Below, piece by piece: positions 14,854 through 24,398 of a DNA stretch of 64,000 nt. The position numbers and the translations under genes are program-made. The DNA is taken from assembly GCF_003955735.1 (NCBI RefSeq), contig NZ_CP034464.1, positions 1,178,001 to 1,242,000 of the forward strand, given 5' to 3'. The notes beneath the pieces are model-generated. The model made no database searches. It was not told the origin of the DNA and was given only the letters and a program-made list of their open reading frames with translations. The stretch comes from Undibacterium parvum. GTDB taxonomy: Bacteria; Pseudomonadota; Gammaproteobacteria; Burkholderiales; Burkholderiaceae_D. Each line of letters opens with the position of its first letter. Positions within the stretch are counted from its first letter, which is position 1.

Positions 14854-17757
14854 TTACTGACAGGCTTCACATTCCTCAAAGCCAGCGTCACCCGGACGTA
14901 GGTAGCAAGCAGCACCGTCAGCTTCAGGCGCACTTGCCGCCATGCCGCTATTGCCACCGTCAACCGCGACCGCATTCAAGGCCCCCGTCTTACTCGTTGA
15001 TTTCTCGGTATGTGTCGCGCCCATGGTACGCAGGTAGTAAGTCGTTTTCAAACCACGCAACCACGCCAGTTTATAGGTCTCATCGAGTTTTTTGCCTGAT
15101 GCACCTGCCATATAAATGTTCAGCGATTGCGCCTGGTCTATCCATTTCTGGCGACGTGACGCCGCTTCCACCAACCAGCTAGGGCTCACTTCAAATGCGG
15201 TGGCGTATAGCTCACGTAATTCTTCAGGAATACGATCTATCTTTGCCAGGCTACCGTCAAAATATTTCAGATCAGAAATCATGACTTCATCCCACAAACC
15301 ACGCTGTTTCAAATCGCGTACCAAGTGCTCATTGATCTCGGTGAACTCGCCGGACAGATTCGACTTCACGTACAGATTTTGATAAGTCGGTTCTATACAA
15401 GCTGAGACGCCAATAATATTAGAGATCGTTGCAGTCGGCGCGATCGCCACACAATTAGAATTGCGCATACCGTGTTGCTTGATACGCTCACGCACGACCG
15501 TCCAATCCATCGCCGACGACTCATCGACTTCCAGATATCCACCGCGCTCCTCGGCCAATAACTTGACTGAGTCTTGCGGCAGGATGCCTCTATCCCATAA
15601 AGATCCACGGTAAGAACTATAGGTACCGCGCTCTTCCGCCAATTCGCTCGATGCAAGATAAGCGTAGTAACACACCGCTTCCATCGAGGTATCGGCAAAA
15701 GCCACCGCATCCATACTTGCGTAAGGCACCCGCATCATATGTAAGCAATCCTGAAAACCCATAATACCCAGACCGACCGGACGATGACGCATATTTGATT
15801 CACGCGCCTTATCCACTGCATAGTAGTTGATGTCGATCACGTTATCCAGCATGCGCATCGCAATACTGATGGTTTTTTTCAATTTAACGTGATCGAGCTT
15901 GCCATCCTTCATGTGGGCAGGCATATTCACCGAGCCCAGATTACAAACCGCGATCTCGCTTTCATTGGTATTGAGCGTAATTTCTGTACACAGATTCGAG
16001 CTATGCACCACGCCTACATGCTGTTGCGGTGAACGGATGTTGCAAGGATCTTTAAATGTAATCCAAGGATGGCCTGTCTCAAACAGCATAGACAACATCT
16101 TGCGCCACAAATCGAGTGCCGGGATTTTCTTGGATAAACCCAACTCGCCGCTGGCGGCCTTCGCTTCATAAGCGGTGTAAGCCAGTTCGAATGCTTTACC
16201 AAACTTATCATGCAGATCGGGGACATCGGATGGCGAGAACAAAGTCCAATCGCCTTTTTCCATGACGCGCTTCATGAACAGATCCGGAATCCAGTTGGCG
16301 GTATTCATATCATGCGTACGGCGTCTGTCGTCACCGGTATTTTTACGCAAATCAAGAAATTCTTCGACGTCCATGTGCCAGGTTTCGAGGTAGGCACATA
16401 CCGCGCCCTTACGTTTACCGCCCTGATTCACCGCCACGGCTGTGTCGTTGACGACTTTCAGGAAAGGCACCACGCCCTGTGACTTACCGTTGGTACCTTT
16501 AATATGCGCACCCAGTGAGCGCACTGGCGTCCAGTCGTTGCCCAAACCGCCAGCGTATTTAGCCAATAATGCGTTTTCTTTGATGGCATCATAAATTCCA
16601 CCCAGATCATCAGCGACCGTGGTCAGGTAACAGGATGACAGTTGCGAGCGCAAAGTACCTGAGTTAAACAGAGTTGGGGTCGAGCTCATGAAATCGAACG
16701 ACGACAACAGGTTGTAAAACTCTATAGCCCGCGCTTCACGGTCAGACTCATTTAAGGCCAGCCCCATCGCCACGCGCATGTAGAAAGCCTGAGGCATTTC
16801 TATGCGGCTGCCGCGTATGTGCAAGAAGTAACGGTCATACAGAGTTTGCAAACCGATATAAGAAAATTGCAGGTCGCGGTCAGAGACCAAGGCTTGCGCT
16901 AGTCTAGCCAAATCGAACTGGCCTAGCTTCACATCGAGCAACTCGGCGTCTATACCTTTTTGGATAAAGGCTGGGAAATAAGTCAGGTATTCAGCAGCAG
17001 CATCTTTTTGCGCCACTTCCTTACCAAAAACTTCTTTACGGATCGTATGCAACAGCAAACGAGAAGTAACCTGGCTATACGCCGGCTCTTTTTCCATCAA
17101 CGCACGTGCCGCCAGAATTGCTGACTTATGCAATTCTTCGACCGGTACGCCGTCGTACAGATTTTTCAGCGTCTCTAACAGGATGGCCTCAGGATCGGCC
17201 AACTTATCGAGGCCAACGCAGGCAGCGGTAATTAAAGCGCGCACTTGCGTCACATCCAGCACCTGCGGTTGACCATCAACCATCACGCGTATTTGCAGTT
17301 CACTGGCCTTAGTATTGGATAATTGTTGCGCCTCCAATTGCAAACGACGCTCTTCCATATGCTTGGCACGGTACAAAACGTAGGCACGTGCTACGTCGTG
17401 TTCGCCAGAACGCATCAGCGCCAGCTCTACCTGATCCTGCACATCTTCAATGTGAAAAGTTCCGCCAGCTGGCTGCCTGCGCATCAGCGCCGCCACCGCG
17501 ACGGCGGTTAACTGCTCAACCAATTCACGGATACGTGCCGATGCGGCACCCTGCCCACCGTTTACAGCAAGAAAAGCCTTAGTCACGGCGATGGCGATTT
17601 TAGACGGTTCAAAACCGACCACGGCACCGTTACGGCGAATAATTCTGTAGTCGCTGTAATTCACCGCGCTAGAACTTAATGTATGCGCAGTAAGGCCAGA
17701 TTGCATGGCGGCCAAATCAGACAGGCCAGACGAAGATGATTCCAGGGGAGAGTGCAT
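14854..17757 (-). CDS. nrdA: Ribonucleotide reductase class Ia, alpha subunit
   Basis: A 967-residue catalytic subunit. An N-terminal ATP-cone (RRNGAVVGFEPSKI onward, about residues 38-135) is followed by a second ATP-cone-like segment (about 150-245), an arrangement known from Pseudomonas NrdA. Active-site features are present: SSCYLTT (first redox Cys), NLCTEITLN (Asn, thiyl Cys, Glu), AVCNLGS (second redox Cys), TTYYLRT (radical-transfer Tyr pair) and the terminal CxxC (ECEACQ). It makes dNDPs together with NrdB. Two NrdR boxes lie upstream at 17936-17981. Confidence 0.97.
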   Translation of the reverse strand: MHSPLESSSSGLSDLAAMQSGLTAHTLSSSAVNYSDYRIIRRNGAVVGFEPSKIAIAVTKAFLAVNGGQGAASARIRELVEQLTAVAVAALMRRQPAGGTFHIEDVQDQVELALMRSGEHDVARAYVLYRAKHMEERRLQLEAQQLSNTKASELQIRVMVDGQPQVLDVTQVRALITAACVGLDKLADPEAILLETLKNLYDGVPVEELHKSAILAARALMEKEPAYSQVTSRLLLHTIRKEVFGKEVAQKDAAAEYLTYFPAFIQKGIDAELLDVKLGQFDLARLAQALVSDRDLQFSYIGLQTLYDRYFLHIRGSRIEMPQAFYMRVAMGLALNESDREARAIEFYNLLSSFDFMSSTPTLFNSGTLRSQLSSCYLTTVADDLGGIYDAIKENALLAKYAGGLGNDWTPVRSLGAHIKGTNGKSQGVVPFLKVVNDTAVAVNQGGKRKGAVCAYLETWHMDVEEFLDLRKNTGDDRRRTHDMNTANWIPDLFMKRVMEKGDWTLFSPSDVPDLHDKFGKAFELAYTAYEAKAASGELGLSKKIPALDLWRKMLSMLFETGHPWITFKDPCNIRSPQQHVGVVHSSNLCTEITLNTNESEIAVCNLGSVNMPAHMKDGKLDHVKLKKTISIAMRMLDNVIDINYYAVDKARESNMRHRPVGLGIMGFQDCLHMMRVPYASMDAVAFADTSMEAVCYYAYLASSELAEERGTYSSYRGSLWDRGILPQDSVKLLAEERGGYLEVDESSAMDWTVVRERIKQHGMRNSNCVAIAPTATISNIIGVSACIEPTYQNLYVKSNLSGEFTEINEHLVRDLKQRGLWDEVMISDLKYFDGSLAKIDRIPEELRELYATAFEVSPSWLVEAASRRQKWIDQAQSLNIYMAGASGKKLDETYKLAWLRGLKTTYYLRTMGATHTEKSTSKTGALNAVAVDGGNSGMAASAPEADGAACYLRPGDAGFEECEACQ

Positions 17758-17935
17758 TTGAACTCCAAATTCAAAATTGATCGATATTTCCAGGGCGTGT
17801 TAGCCACTGTTTTTTTAATTCTAGTACTGCTTTTTTTAAGTTTTCACTGCTGCTTTTACTGCCATTTCATCTCTCCCTACTTGATTTTCTCAAATAATGG
17901 AAGCCTAAATTGGGCTAAGCGAGAAATAAACAAAA

Positions 17936-17981
17936 CCACTAGATGTAGTGCACATTTTTTTATTTACACTAATTCTAGTGG
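17936..17981. promoter_or_regulatory. Tandem NrdR boxes upstream of nrdA
   Basis: Two 16-bp imperfect palindromes, CCACTAGATGTAGTGC (17936-17951) and ACACTAATTCTAGTGG (17966-17981), spaced 30 bp start to start (three helical turns). They match the form and spacing of NrdR repressor boxes. They lie about 180-225 bp upstream of the nrdA start, implying a long leader or a distal promoter. The rest of the 529-bp region to 18286 shows no other gene. Confidence 0.85.
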
Positions 17982-18286
17982 CACAAGCCGATACGCGCAA
18001 CCGCTATTTTGTTAAAAAAGAGGATTTTTTACCAACAAATATATTATTTATTTCATTGACTTTTTTAGAGCTTCAAAGACTGCTTGCCACAGTGTAAGTA
18101 AGCACTAACAAATCTACGAATTCGAACAAGGCGGAAAAAATATTTTTTCCCTGGTAACCCACTCCTCACGTCAGCGCTGATCAAGTCTGGCGTTCTCCAG
18201 ACTGAATTGGATCAGGGTTCTTTTCTTCAATACGCAGGCTCTTGCGCTGTATATGCTGGGGCTATGATCAACAAGTGGCTAACAAC

Positions 18287-18880
18287 ATGCAGCTCTCTCT
18301 TATTCTTTCTATGGCGGCGTTCGCTCTGGTTTCTTCGATTACGCCCGGTCCGGTTAATCTCATCACCTTGTCCGCAGCGGTCAACTTCGGTTGGCGGGTG
18401 GCGTTGCGCCATGTCTGGGGTGCCACCCTGGGTTTTACCTTCTTGTTGGTTTTGCTGGGCGTGAGCGTGCATGCGGTTTTGCATTTTCTGCCGCAATTAA
18501 GTCTGGCCTTGCATTGGGTGGGCGTGGCTTTCCTGGTTTATCTGGCACTCCGCCTGGCTAGCTCACAGAGTCACATCGAGCGTCAGCAGAATGCGCCAGC
18601 ACCTAGTTTTTTGTCCGGGGCATTATTGCAGTGGCTTAATCCTAAAGCCTGGATCGCCTGTATTTCAGGGGTGGCCGCATTTACGGCTGAGGGTGCGACG
18701 CAAACCCTGTGGTGGTTTGCGCTGATTTATTTTGTAGTGTGTTTTTTATCGTTGGCGTGTTGGGCTGTGGCTGGCATTTTTTTGAGTATTTATCTGCGCC
18801 AGCCGCGGTATCTGCGTGCATTTAACCTGAGCATGGCAGCGCTATTGCTGGCCAGTGCCGTCTATCTGCTCATGTCCTGA
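18287..18880 (+). CDS. LysE family transporter
   Basis: A 197-residue inner-membrane exporter of the LysE/RhtB family, with the TPGPVNLITLSAAVNFGWR motif near the N-terminus and about six hydrophobic helices. ATG at 18287 is chosen because the family begins just before the first helix (MQLSLILSMAAFALVSSITPGP); an upstream in-frame start would add an unrelated hydrophilic leader. It is convergent with an AraC regulator gene, the stops being three bases apart. The substrate is not evident. Confidence 0.88.
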   Translation: MQLSLILSMAAFALVSSITPGPVNLITLSAAVNFGWRVALRHVWGATLGFTFLLVLLGVSVHAVLHFLPQLSLALHWVGVAFLVYLALRLASSQSHIERQQNAPAPSFLSGALLQWLNPKAWIACISGVAAFTAEGATQTLWWFALIYFVVCFLSLACWAVAGIFLSIYLRQPRYLRAFNLSMAALLLASAVYLLMS

Positions 18881-18883
18881 GAT

Positions 18884-19729
18884 TCATTTCTTGAAATACT
18901 GCCCTGGGGTGGCGGCAACGTGGCGCTTGAAGACGCGTTGAAAATGGGCTTGATCGGCGAAGCCACAATCGGCGGCGACATCGACGATGGCCCGCCCTTT
19001 TTTCAACAGGCCTTGTGCGCGCTGCACTCTTTGATTAAGTAAAAAGGCATGCGGTGTCATCCCATATTGCTGCTTAAAGGCGCGTATCAAATACGAGCGC
19101 GAGAGCTGGCTAGCCGCGCAAATATCTTGCAAGGCGATATCCTCGACACAATGGGCGGCAATGTAGTCGGCGGCACGATTGAGTCTGTGATTGCTTTTTA
19201 GGTCAAGCTTGACGGTATCAAACTCTTGATGCAGGCGAATTAAGAACTCGAGCATCGCGCTCTCTTTGGCGAGTCGCTCAGCCGGCTGCCACAAGCCCGC
19301 CAACAGATAATTCAAACTTTGGAACACCCGACTATCCAGGCTCAAGCTTTGCGAAAACATCTGTAAATCTTGATGCAGGCTCACACCGATTTCGCGCTGC
19401 ACCCCAGCCAACCAAGCGCTATCGATGAACAACATGCGATACGCCCAGACACTGTCATCGCGCGGATTACAGGCATGTACATCACCCGGATTGATAATCA
19501 CGACACTGCCAGCGCCAGCCGAGACGCGGCGGCCGCGATTCAAATACTGCGCCTGGCCGTTTAAGACCGTGCCTATGGAAAACGTGGCGTGAGTGTGCGG
19601 ATCGTAACAGGCACGGCTACCCGAGACCGCCCGGGTTTCTATAAACGGCAAGCTGGGATCACGCCAAAAGCTGCCCTTAGCTTGTGCTGCCGTATTCACT
19701 ACCGGATTCGCTGCTGTATTCATTGCCAT
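18884..19729 (-). CDS. AraC family transcriptional regulator
   Basis: A 281-residue regulator. The N-terminal cupin-type AraC ligand-binding domain (HATFSIGTVLNGQAQYLNRG, VIINPGDVHACNP) covers about residues 30-150, and a C-terminal double helix-turn-helix (about 185-281) contains IALQDICAASQLSRSYLIRAFKQQYG and the signature ADQAHFQRVFKRHVAATPGQY. This layout is common for regulators sitting next to LysE-type exporters, and one lies directly convergent here (18287). Start M1 or M3 (MNTAAN) cannot be distinguished. Confidence 0.92.
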   Translation of the reverse strand: MAMNTAANPVVNTAAQAKGSFWRDPSLPFIETRAVSGSRACYDPHTHATFSIGTVLNGQAQYLNRGRRVSAGAGSVVIINPGDVHACNPRDDSVWAYRMLFIDSAWLAGVQREIGVSLHQDLQMFSQSLSLDSRVFQSLNYLLAGLWQPAERLAKESAMLEFLIRLHQEFDTVKLDLKSNHRLNRAADYIAAHCVEDIALQDICAASQLSRSYLIRAFKQQYGMTPHAFLLNQRVQRAQGLLKKGRAIVDVAADCGFADQAHFQRVFKRHVAATPGQYFKK

Positions 19730-19758
19730 GCATTACTCCGAACTTAAAAGGGCACCAC

Positions 19759-19829
19759 GCCAGCGCGCATATTCCATGCGGGTTTCCAGCCTATCTGGCC
19801 TGCAGCCCGCATGGAATATGCGCGCTGGC
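19759..19829. repeat. REP-like hairpin repeat, copy 3 (24-bp perfect arms)
   Basis: The best-preserved copy of the family. A 24-bp arm (19759-19782, with GCGCATATTCCATGCGGG at its inner end) is perfectly complementary to 19806-19829, and the 23-nt loop contains a CCAG/CTGG sub-stem. It lies upstream of the AraC gene's start and before the Sel1-repeat gene. Confidence 0.85.
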
Positions 19830-20015
19830 CTTGCCATTTTTTGAAAATTCATTGAAGGATAAATAGTAGAAAATTTTTTGCTTTCCGCGCATTTTAGCTT
19901 TTTTAGCGTGGATGCCTACGCTTAAAGATTAATTTGCATTAAATGCAGTTTAAAAATATGCTTATGATGCGAATTCGCTTGATACGCTTTTTTCATACAA
20001 AGATAATAAAACTCG

Positions 20016-21038
20016 ATGAAGTATAGAAAAATCTACTTCGCACTATTGCTAACGCTCAATGCCTATGCGGCGCAGGCTGATTACCAGCAAGGCTTACTGG
20101 CTTTTCAAGCTAAGGATTACGCCAGCGCCTTAAATGGCTGGACTCAGGATGCGCTGTACGGAGACACGCGCGCTTGCGTCGGCGTAGCAGAGATTTATTT
20201 GCGCGGTTTAGGAGTTAAAAGTAATCCCAAGCAAGCGGCAGAATGGTATCGCAAAGCGGCGACCTTGGGCGATGCCTCGGCTCAATACCAACTAGCTAGT
20301 ATGTATCAGCAAGGCCAGGGCGTGAGCCCAAACGACGAAATGGCGGTGGAGTGGTATCTAAAAGCCGCCGAGCAAGGCCTGCCCGGTGCGCAGTATCAAC
20401 TAGGCTTACATTATTACGATGGTTTTGGCGTCACACAAAGCTATCTGAAAGCCGCAGAATGGTTGAACAAGGCGGCACAGCAAGGCGACCCCAAGGCACA
20501 ATACCGCGCTGGCATTTTGTATAAAAATGCACAAGGCGGGCCGCAAGACCTGAAGCAAGCCAAAGACCTATTTCTGCTCGCCGCAAATCAGGGCGATACC
20601 GATGCGCAACTAGAATTGGCCCGTTTATACGCCAGCAATAAAGGGCAAACAGCCGACTGCGAGCCAGCGCTGGGATGGTACCGAAAAGCCGCACAGCACT
20701 GCAACATCAACGCGCAATATGAATTGGCGATTTTGTATAAGAGCGGCACATGCGCCAGCAAAGACTTGCCACGCGCTCTAATATGGTTACAACGCGCAGC
20801 CGATCAGGGCCACGCACGGGCACAATACAGCTTAAGCGGTATGTACCAACATGGCCTGGGAGTAAAAACAGACCAGGTAACAGCACTCAAGTGGGCCTTA
20901 CTCGCGCATAAAAACGGTGCTACAAAGCCAGATGCGACACTCGTCTCAAATAAAAAAATTAGCGCCAAAGAACATAAAAAATTAAAAAAAGAAATCGAAC
21001 TATGGCAGCCTAAAAAATCAAAATGTGCGCGCGCTTAA
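20016..21038 (+). CDS. Secreted Sel1-repeat (TPR-like) protein
   Basis: A 340-residue protein with a short signal peptide (MKYRKIYFALLLTLNAYAAQA) and about seven Sel1-like repeats of roughly 36 residues, recognisable by the AxYxLAxxYxxGxGVxxDxxxAxxWxxKAAxQG pattern. The C-terminus is lysine-rich (ISAKEHKKLKKEIELWQPKKSK). Sel1 repeats form alpha-solenoids that scaffold protein-protein interactions; no enzymatic domain is present. Six cysteines in the repeat region (DTRACVGV, QTADCEPAL, AQHCN, GTCASK and others) would suit a periplasmic, disulfide-containing protein. Function unknown. Confidence 0.85.
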   Translation: MKYRKIYFALLLTLNAYAAQADYQQGLLAFQAKDYASALNGWTQDALYGDTRACVGVAEIYLRGLGVKSNPKQAAEWYRKAATLGDASAQYQLASMYQQGQGVSPNDEMAVEWYLKAAEQGLPGAQYQLGLHYYDGFGVTQSYLKAAEWLNKAAQQGDPKAQYRAGILYKNAQGGPQDLKQAKDLFLLAANQGDTDAQLELARLYASNKGQTADCEPALGWYRKAAQHCNINAQYELAILYKSGTCASKDLPRALIWLQRAADQGHARAQYSLSGMYQHGLGVKTDQVTALKWALLAHKNGATKPDATLVSNKKISAKEHKKLKKEIELWQPKKSKCARA

Positions 21039-21153
21039 ATTTTGATGCGGGCGCATGTTAGCTAAGTATTGAGCTAATGTATGAACAAAAGCCAGCACAC
21101 ATGGCGCGGCTCATGAAATAATGCGCCTCACCCTCATCCAGGAAGTAAATCAC

Positions 21154-21555
21154 ATGAATCAAGAACAACTCGTACAAGCGGCCTTAAGCGCACGCCAGGC
21201 GGCCTATGCCCCGTATTCACAATTTAAAGTCGGCGCCGCAGTACTGACTAAAGACGGCAAAGTATTTCAAGGTTGCAACGTAGAAAACGCCTCCTACGGT
21301 CTGTGCAATTGCGCCGAACGTACCGCCTTGTTTAGTGCCGTGGCCAGCGGTTACCGCCCTGGTGACTTTGCCAGCATGGCCGTGGTCGGTGCCACCGATG
21401 AGCCTATCGCCCCCTGCGGTGCTTGCCGCCAGGTGATGCTGGAATTGGGCGGCCCTGAGTTAGAAGTCATCTTGAGTAATTTAAAGGGCGACATCAAAAA
21501 AACCACAGCAGCTGCGCAATTGCCCGATGCGTTTTACCTCAAGCCCACAGAGTAA
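21154..21555 (+). CDS. cdd: Cytidine deaminase
   Basis: A 133-residue homotetrameric-type cytidine deaminase that converts cytidine or deoxycytidine to the uridine forms in pyrimidine salvage. Zinc-site motifs are complete: CAERTA (Cys plus catalytic Glu) and PCGACRQ (two Cys), and the substrate-binding NVENASYG is present. Start 21154 has AGGAAG upstream; a longer frame from 21121 adds 11 unconserved residues. An intrinsic terminator follows. Pyrimidine salvage may link it with the cytosine deaminase-like enzyme at 9005, though they are not adjacent. Confidence 0.95.
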   Translation: MNQEQLVQAALSARQAAYAPYSQFKVGAAVLTKDGKVFQGCNVENASYGLCNCAERTALFSAVASGYRPGDFASMAVVGATDEPIAPCGACRQVMLELGGPELEVILSNLKGDIKKTTAAAQLPDAFYLKPTE

Positions 21556-21578
21556 GCGCTAGTCAAAACCTGAAATGC

Positions 21579-21611
21579 AACAGCAATCGATCAGCAGAGA
21601 TTGCTGTTTTC
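21579..21611 (+). terminator. Intrinsic terminator after cdd
   Basis: 10-bp perfect stem AACAGCAATC / GATTGCTGTT with a 10-nt loop and a short T run ending TTTT. Confidence 0.75.
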
Positions 21612-21695
21612 CCTTACTCTATTGCTGCAATATATATTGTAGAAAACGACAATGTACTAACCGGCAATTCATGATCACTCATAGAGGAGAGCTAT

Positions 21696-22574
21696 ATGCT
21701 GCACCAACAGGATTTCGATAGTTTGCTAGGATCATCCCTTTTTGACGAGGGCAATCGTCGTCGCACTTTTATCCAGACTGCCATCGGTGCCGGCTTTGCC
21801 GCTGCCGCCCTGCCCATCTGTGCTCAGACTGTCGTTAAGACCGATACTGCGGGGCTCACTGCGGGCGTGATCATGCTAGAAGTCAATGGTCAGCAGGTGC
21901 CTGTGTATAGAGCGCAACCGGAAGGAAAAACTAATCTGCCTATCGTACTGGTGGTCTCGGAGATTTTTGGGGTGCATGAACACATAGCCGATGTGGCACG
22001 CCGCTTCGCCAAACAAGGCTATCTAGCCTTAGCGCCCGAGTTGTTTGTGCGTCAGGGCGATGCTGGCAAATACGCCAATATGGCCGAGCTGATGAAAGAG
22101 GTCATCTCCAAAGTAGCTGATGCGCAAGTCATGCAGGATCTGGACGCCACCGTAGCGTGGGCCAAAGCACATGGTGGCAATACCGACAAACTGGCAATCA
22201 CTGGTTTTTGCTGGGGTGGTCGCATCACCTGGTTGTACGCTGCACATAATCCGCAAGTCAAAACTGGGGCTGCCTGGTATGGCCGTCTGACCGGCGCAAC
22301 TAGCCCGCTGGCTCCGCAAAATCCGCTGGATATCGCTGCCAACATCAAAGCACCGATACTCGGTTTGTACGGCGCCAAAGATGCTGGCATTTCGCTAGAA
22401 AGCGTAGCACAAATGAAAGAGGCGCTCAGCAAAGGGAAAAGTGCGTCAGAACTGATGATCTTTGCTAATTCAGGGCATGCCTTCCACGCCGACTACCGTC
22501 CTAGTTATGTAGAGGCAGATGCCAAAGACGCCTGGCAACGCTGCCTGGCCTGGTTCAAAATCCATTTAGCCTAA
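21696..22574 (+). CDS. Dienelactone hydrolase family protein (Tat-type leader)
   Basis: A 292-residue alpha/beta-hydrolase of the dienelactone hydrolase type. The N-terminus has a twin-arginine-like sequence (NRRRTFIQTAIGAGFAAAALP) about 20 residues in, suggesting export. The catalytic triad is visible as GFCWGG (nucleophilic Cys), YGAKDAG (Asp) and SGHAFHADY (His). EIFGVHEHIADVARRFAKQGYLALAPELF is the standard family core. The substrate is unknown; many relatives act on lactones or unknown esters. It has its own upstream space and AGGAGAG before the ATG. Confidence 0.88.
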   Translation: MLHQQDFDSLLGSSLFDEGNRRRTFIQTAIGAGFAAAALPICAQTVVKTDTAGLTAGVIMLEVNGQQVPVYRAQPEGKTNLPIVLVVSEIFGVHEHIADVARRFAKQGYLALAPELFVRQGDAGKYANMAELMKEVISKVADAQVMQDLDATVAWAKAHGGNTDKLAITGFCWGGRITWLYAAHNPQVKTGAAWYGRLTGATSPLAPQNPLDIAANIKAPILGLYGAKDAGISLESVAQMKEALSKGKSASELMIFANSGHAFHADYRPSYVEADAKDAWQRCLAWFKIHLA

Positions 22575-22588
22575 GCACGACGCCCACT

Positions 22589-22632
22589 GAACAGGCCGGT
22601 AAAAATTAAAAATGCTTTTTCCGGCTCTGTTC
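22589..22632. terminator. Hairpin between convergent genes
   Basis: Stem GAACAGGCCGG / CCGGCTCTGTTC (one bulge) with an A/T-rich interior, 15 bp after the dienelactone hydrolase stop and in front of the convergent thioesterase. A T run lies inside rather than after the stem, so termination strength is uncertain. Confidence 0.45.
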
Positions 22633-22674
22633 CTGTGTAATTCTAGGATCGCCTTGATAGCTCAGGCTCGAGGT

Positions 22675-23118
22675 CTATGTGGCGACGGGTAGCTGTAATA
22701 GTGCCAAAGCCGAGCGCAGCAGCGCAGGAATCGGCTGCGGCCTTTGACTCTCACGCGCCACGAACACATGGACAAAACGTCCGGCAGCGCAAGCGCTGGC
22801 TTCACCGAGCTTAAAGATCGCCAACTCATACGTGACCGAACTATTCCCCAGCTTGGCGACACGCAAGGCCACCTCTAGTTTTTCCGGAAAAGCAATCGCA
22901 GAAAAATAATCACAACTGGAACTGACCACAAAAGCCACCACTTCACCGTGCTGGATATCTAAGCCACCGACCTCGATTAAATAAGTATTCACCGCGCTAT
23001 CGAAATAACTGTAATACACCACATTATTCACGTGGCCGTAAATATCATTATCATGCCAGCGCGTCGCAATAGTCTGAAAATGCAGATATTCGCTACGCAG
23101 TGGTGTCGTCTGGCTCAT
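22675..23118 (-). CDS. Acyl-CoA thioesterase (4-hydroxybenzoyl-CoA thioesterase/YbgC-like)
   Basis: A 148-residue hot-dog-fold thioesterase. The WHDNDIYGHVNNVVYYSYFDSAVNTYL segment holds the catalytic Asp of the 4HBT/YbgC family. Start 23118 (MSQTTPLRSEYLHF) is preferred, with AAGGAT upstream; a longer frame to 23202 overlaps the upstream region without conserved content. It probably hydrolyses short or aromatic acyl-CoAs in the cytoplasm. It follows the ABC-type binding-protein gene by 89 bp in the same direction, so it could be co-transcribed. Substrate undetermined. Confidence 0.85.
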   Translation of the reverse strand: MSQTTPLRSEYLHFQTIATRWHDNDIYGHVNNVVYYSYFDSAVNTYLIEVGGLDIQHGEVVAFVVSSSCDYFSAIAFPEKLEVALRVAKLGNSSVTYELAIFKLGEASACAAGRFVHVFVARESQRPQPIPALLRSALALLQLPVAT

Positions 23119-23207
23119 AGATTTATCCTTGATATAGATGTTATAGATGTCTATTCGCATTGTATGCTGAGCCCGACGACAGCACCACAGGCCAAGAGCC
23201 AAACGCG

Positions 23208-24335
23208 CTAGCGCATCATCTTGCCGTTTTGATCGACGATACTCATCTCGACAAAATTTGAGCCCATATGCTGGCCGCTGCCATACTGCAGCGTGATACC
23301 GCCCAGATCAAAATCGCTCATAGTTTCTAGCGCAGTCACCAATCTCTGTGAACTTAGATTAGCACCGCTGCGACGCAGCCCTTCTGTCAATAGTTTCGCC
23401 GCAATGAAGCCTTCCAGCACCGCCGAAGTCACTGGTGGCGGATTACTAGCGGCCTTCAAGGCATGCTGAAATTCTCGCACCACCGGCACACCGATATTGC
23501 GCGGAGCCGGCATCACCTGGACCACGCCGACACCGCGCCCGTGTTTGCCTAGCGAAGTAAAAAACTCTTCCGAATTGACATTGGAGAGCATCATAAATTG
23601 CGGCAGGCGGCCCGCCGTCTTTACTTTCTTGATGAAATCAGCACAGGCACTGGGCGTGCATGCCATCAAGACGGCTGCTGGATTAGCGGCCATAATCGAG
23701 GCCACCGCGGCGTCGACATTGAGGTCTTTACGGTCGTATTTAGCGATCACGCTGGCATTGAGCTTGCGCGCCGCAAGATGCATCTCAAATCCGGCCAGAC
23801 CATCCTTACCAAAGGCATCATCCTGATACAAGATGGCGATATTTTTGATCTGCATCAGCGCCAGCGACTCCACCATCTTGGCTGCCTCATCCTGGTAACT
23901 GGCGCGCAAGTTGAAGACATAAGGATGCATGGGTTTATATAGCGATTGCGAACCGGAAAACGGTGCAACCAAGGGTATTTTATTTTTTTCAAGTAAAGGC
24001 AATACCGCTTGCACGGTGGGAGTACTGCGGTAACCGAGTAGTGCTACCGCACGATCTTCTTTGATCAGCTTAAGCGTATTCTCCTTGGTTTTTTGCGGAT
24101 CGCGCTGATCATCGTAAGTGATCAATTCTATCTTGCGGCCATTGACCCCGCCCTGATTGCTATTGATCCAGTTAAAGAATAACTGCGCCCCTTGCATCCC
24201 TTCTTTACCGGTGGCTTGCCCCGACAGTTCTACCGATTGCCCAACCACAATTTTTTCGGCTAAAGCTGGCAGCACCACACTAGTCAACAACAAACCCACA
24301 GCCGAACTCAACACCATCTTACTAACAGCACGCAT
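23208..24335 (-). CDS. ABC transporter substrate-binding protein (branched-chain amino acid type)
   Basis: A 375-residue periplasmic binding protein of the LivJ/LivK-like (peripla_BP_6) family. A signal peptide (MRAVSKMVLSSAVGLLLTSVVLPALA) is followed by EKIVVGQSVELSGQATGKEGMQGAQLFFNWIN and GRKIELITYDDQRDPQKT, the typical first lobe. No permease or ATPase genes lie beside it, so it may be an orphan sensor or work with distant components. ATG at 24335 or in-frame 24362 are both possible; the former gives a clean leader. A perfect 36-bp palindrome lies 63 bp upstream. Confidence 0.9.
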   Translation of the reverse strand: MRAVSKMVLSSAVGLLLTSVVLPALAEKIVVGQSVELSGQATGKEGMQGAQLFFNWINSNQGGVNGRKIELITYDDQRDPQKTKENTLKLIKEDRAVALLGYRSTPTVQAVLPLLEKNKIPLVAPFSGSQSLYKPMHPYVFNLRASYQDEAAKMVESLALMQIKNIAILYQDDAFGKDGLAGFEMHLAARKLNASVIAKYDRKDLNVDAAVASIMAANPAAVLMACTPSACADFIKKVKTAGRLPQFMMLSNVNSEEFFTSLGKHGRGVGVVQVMPAPRNIGVPVVREFQHALKAASNPPPVTSAVLEGFIAAKLLTEGLRRSGANLSSQRLVTALETMSDFDLGGITLQYGSGQHMGSNFVEMSIVDQNGKMMR

Positions 24336-24398
24336 AAATATACCCCAATAAATTTTGCTCAAAGATATAGGCTTAAACTTTCAATTTCCTTTCAGCAA

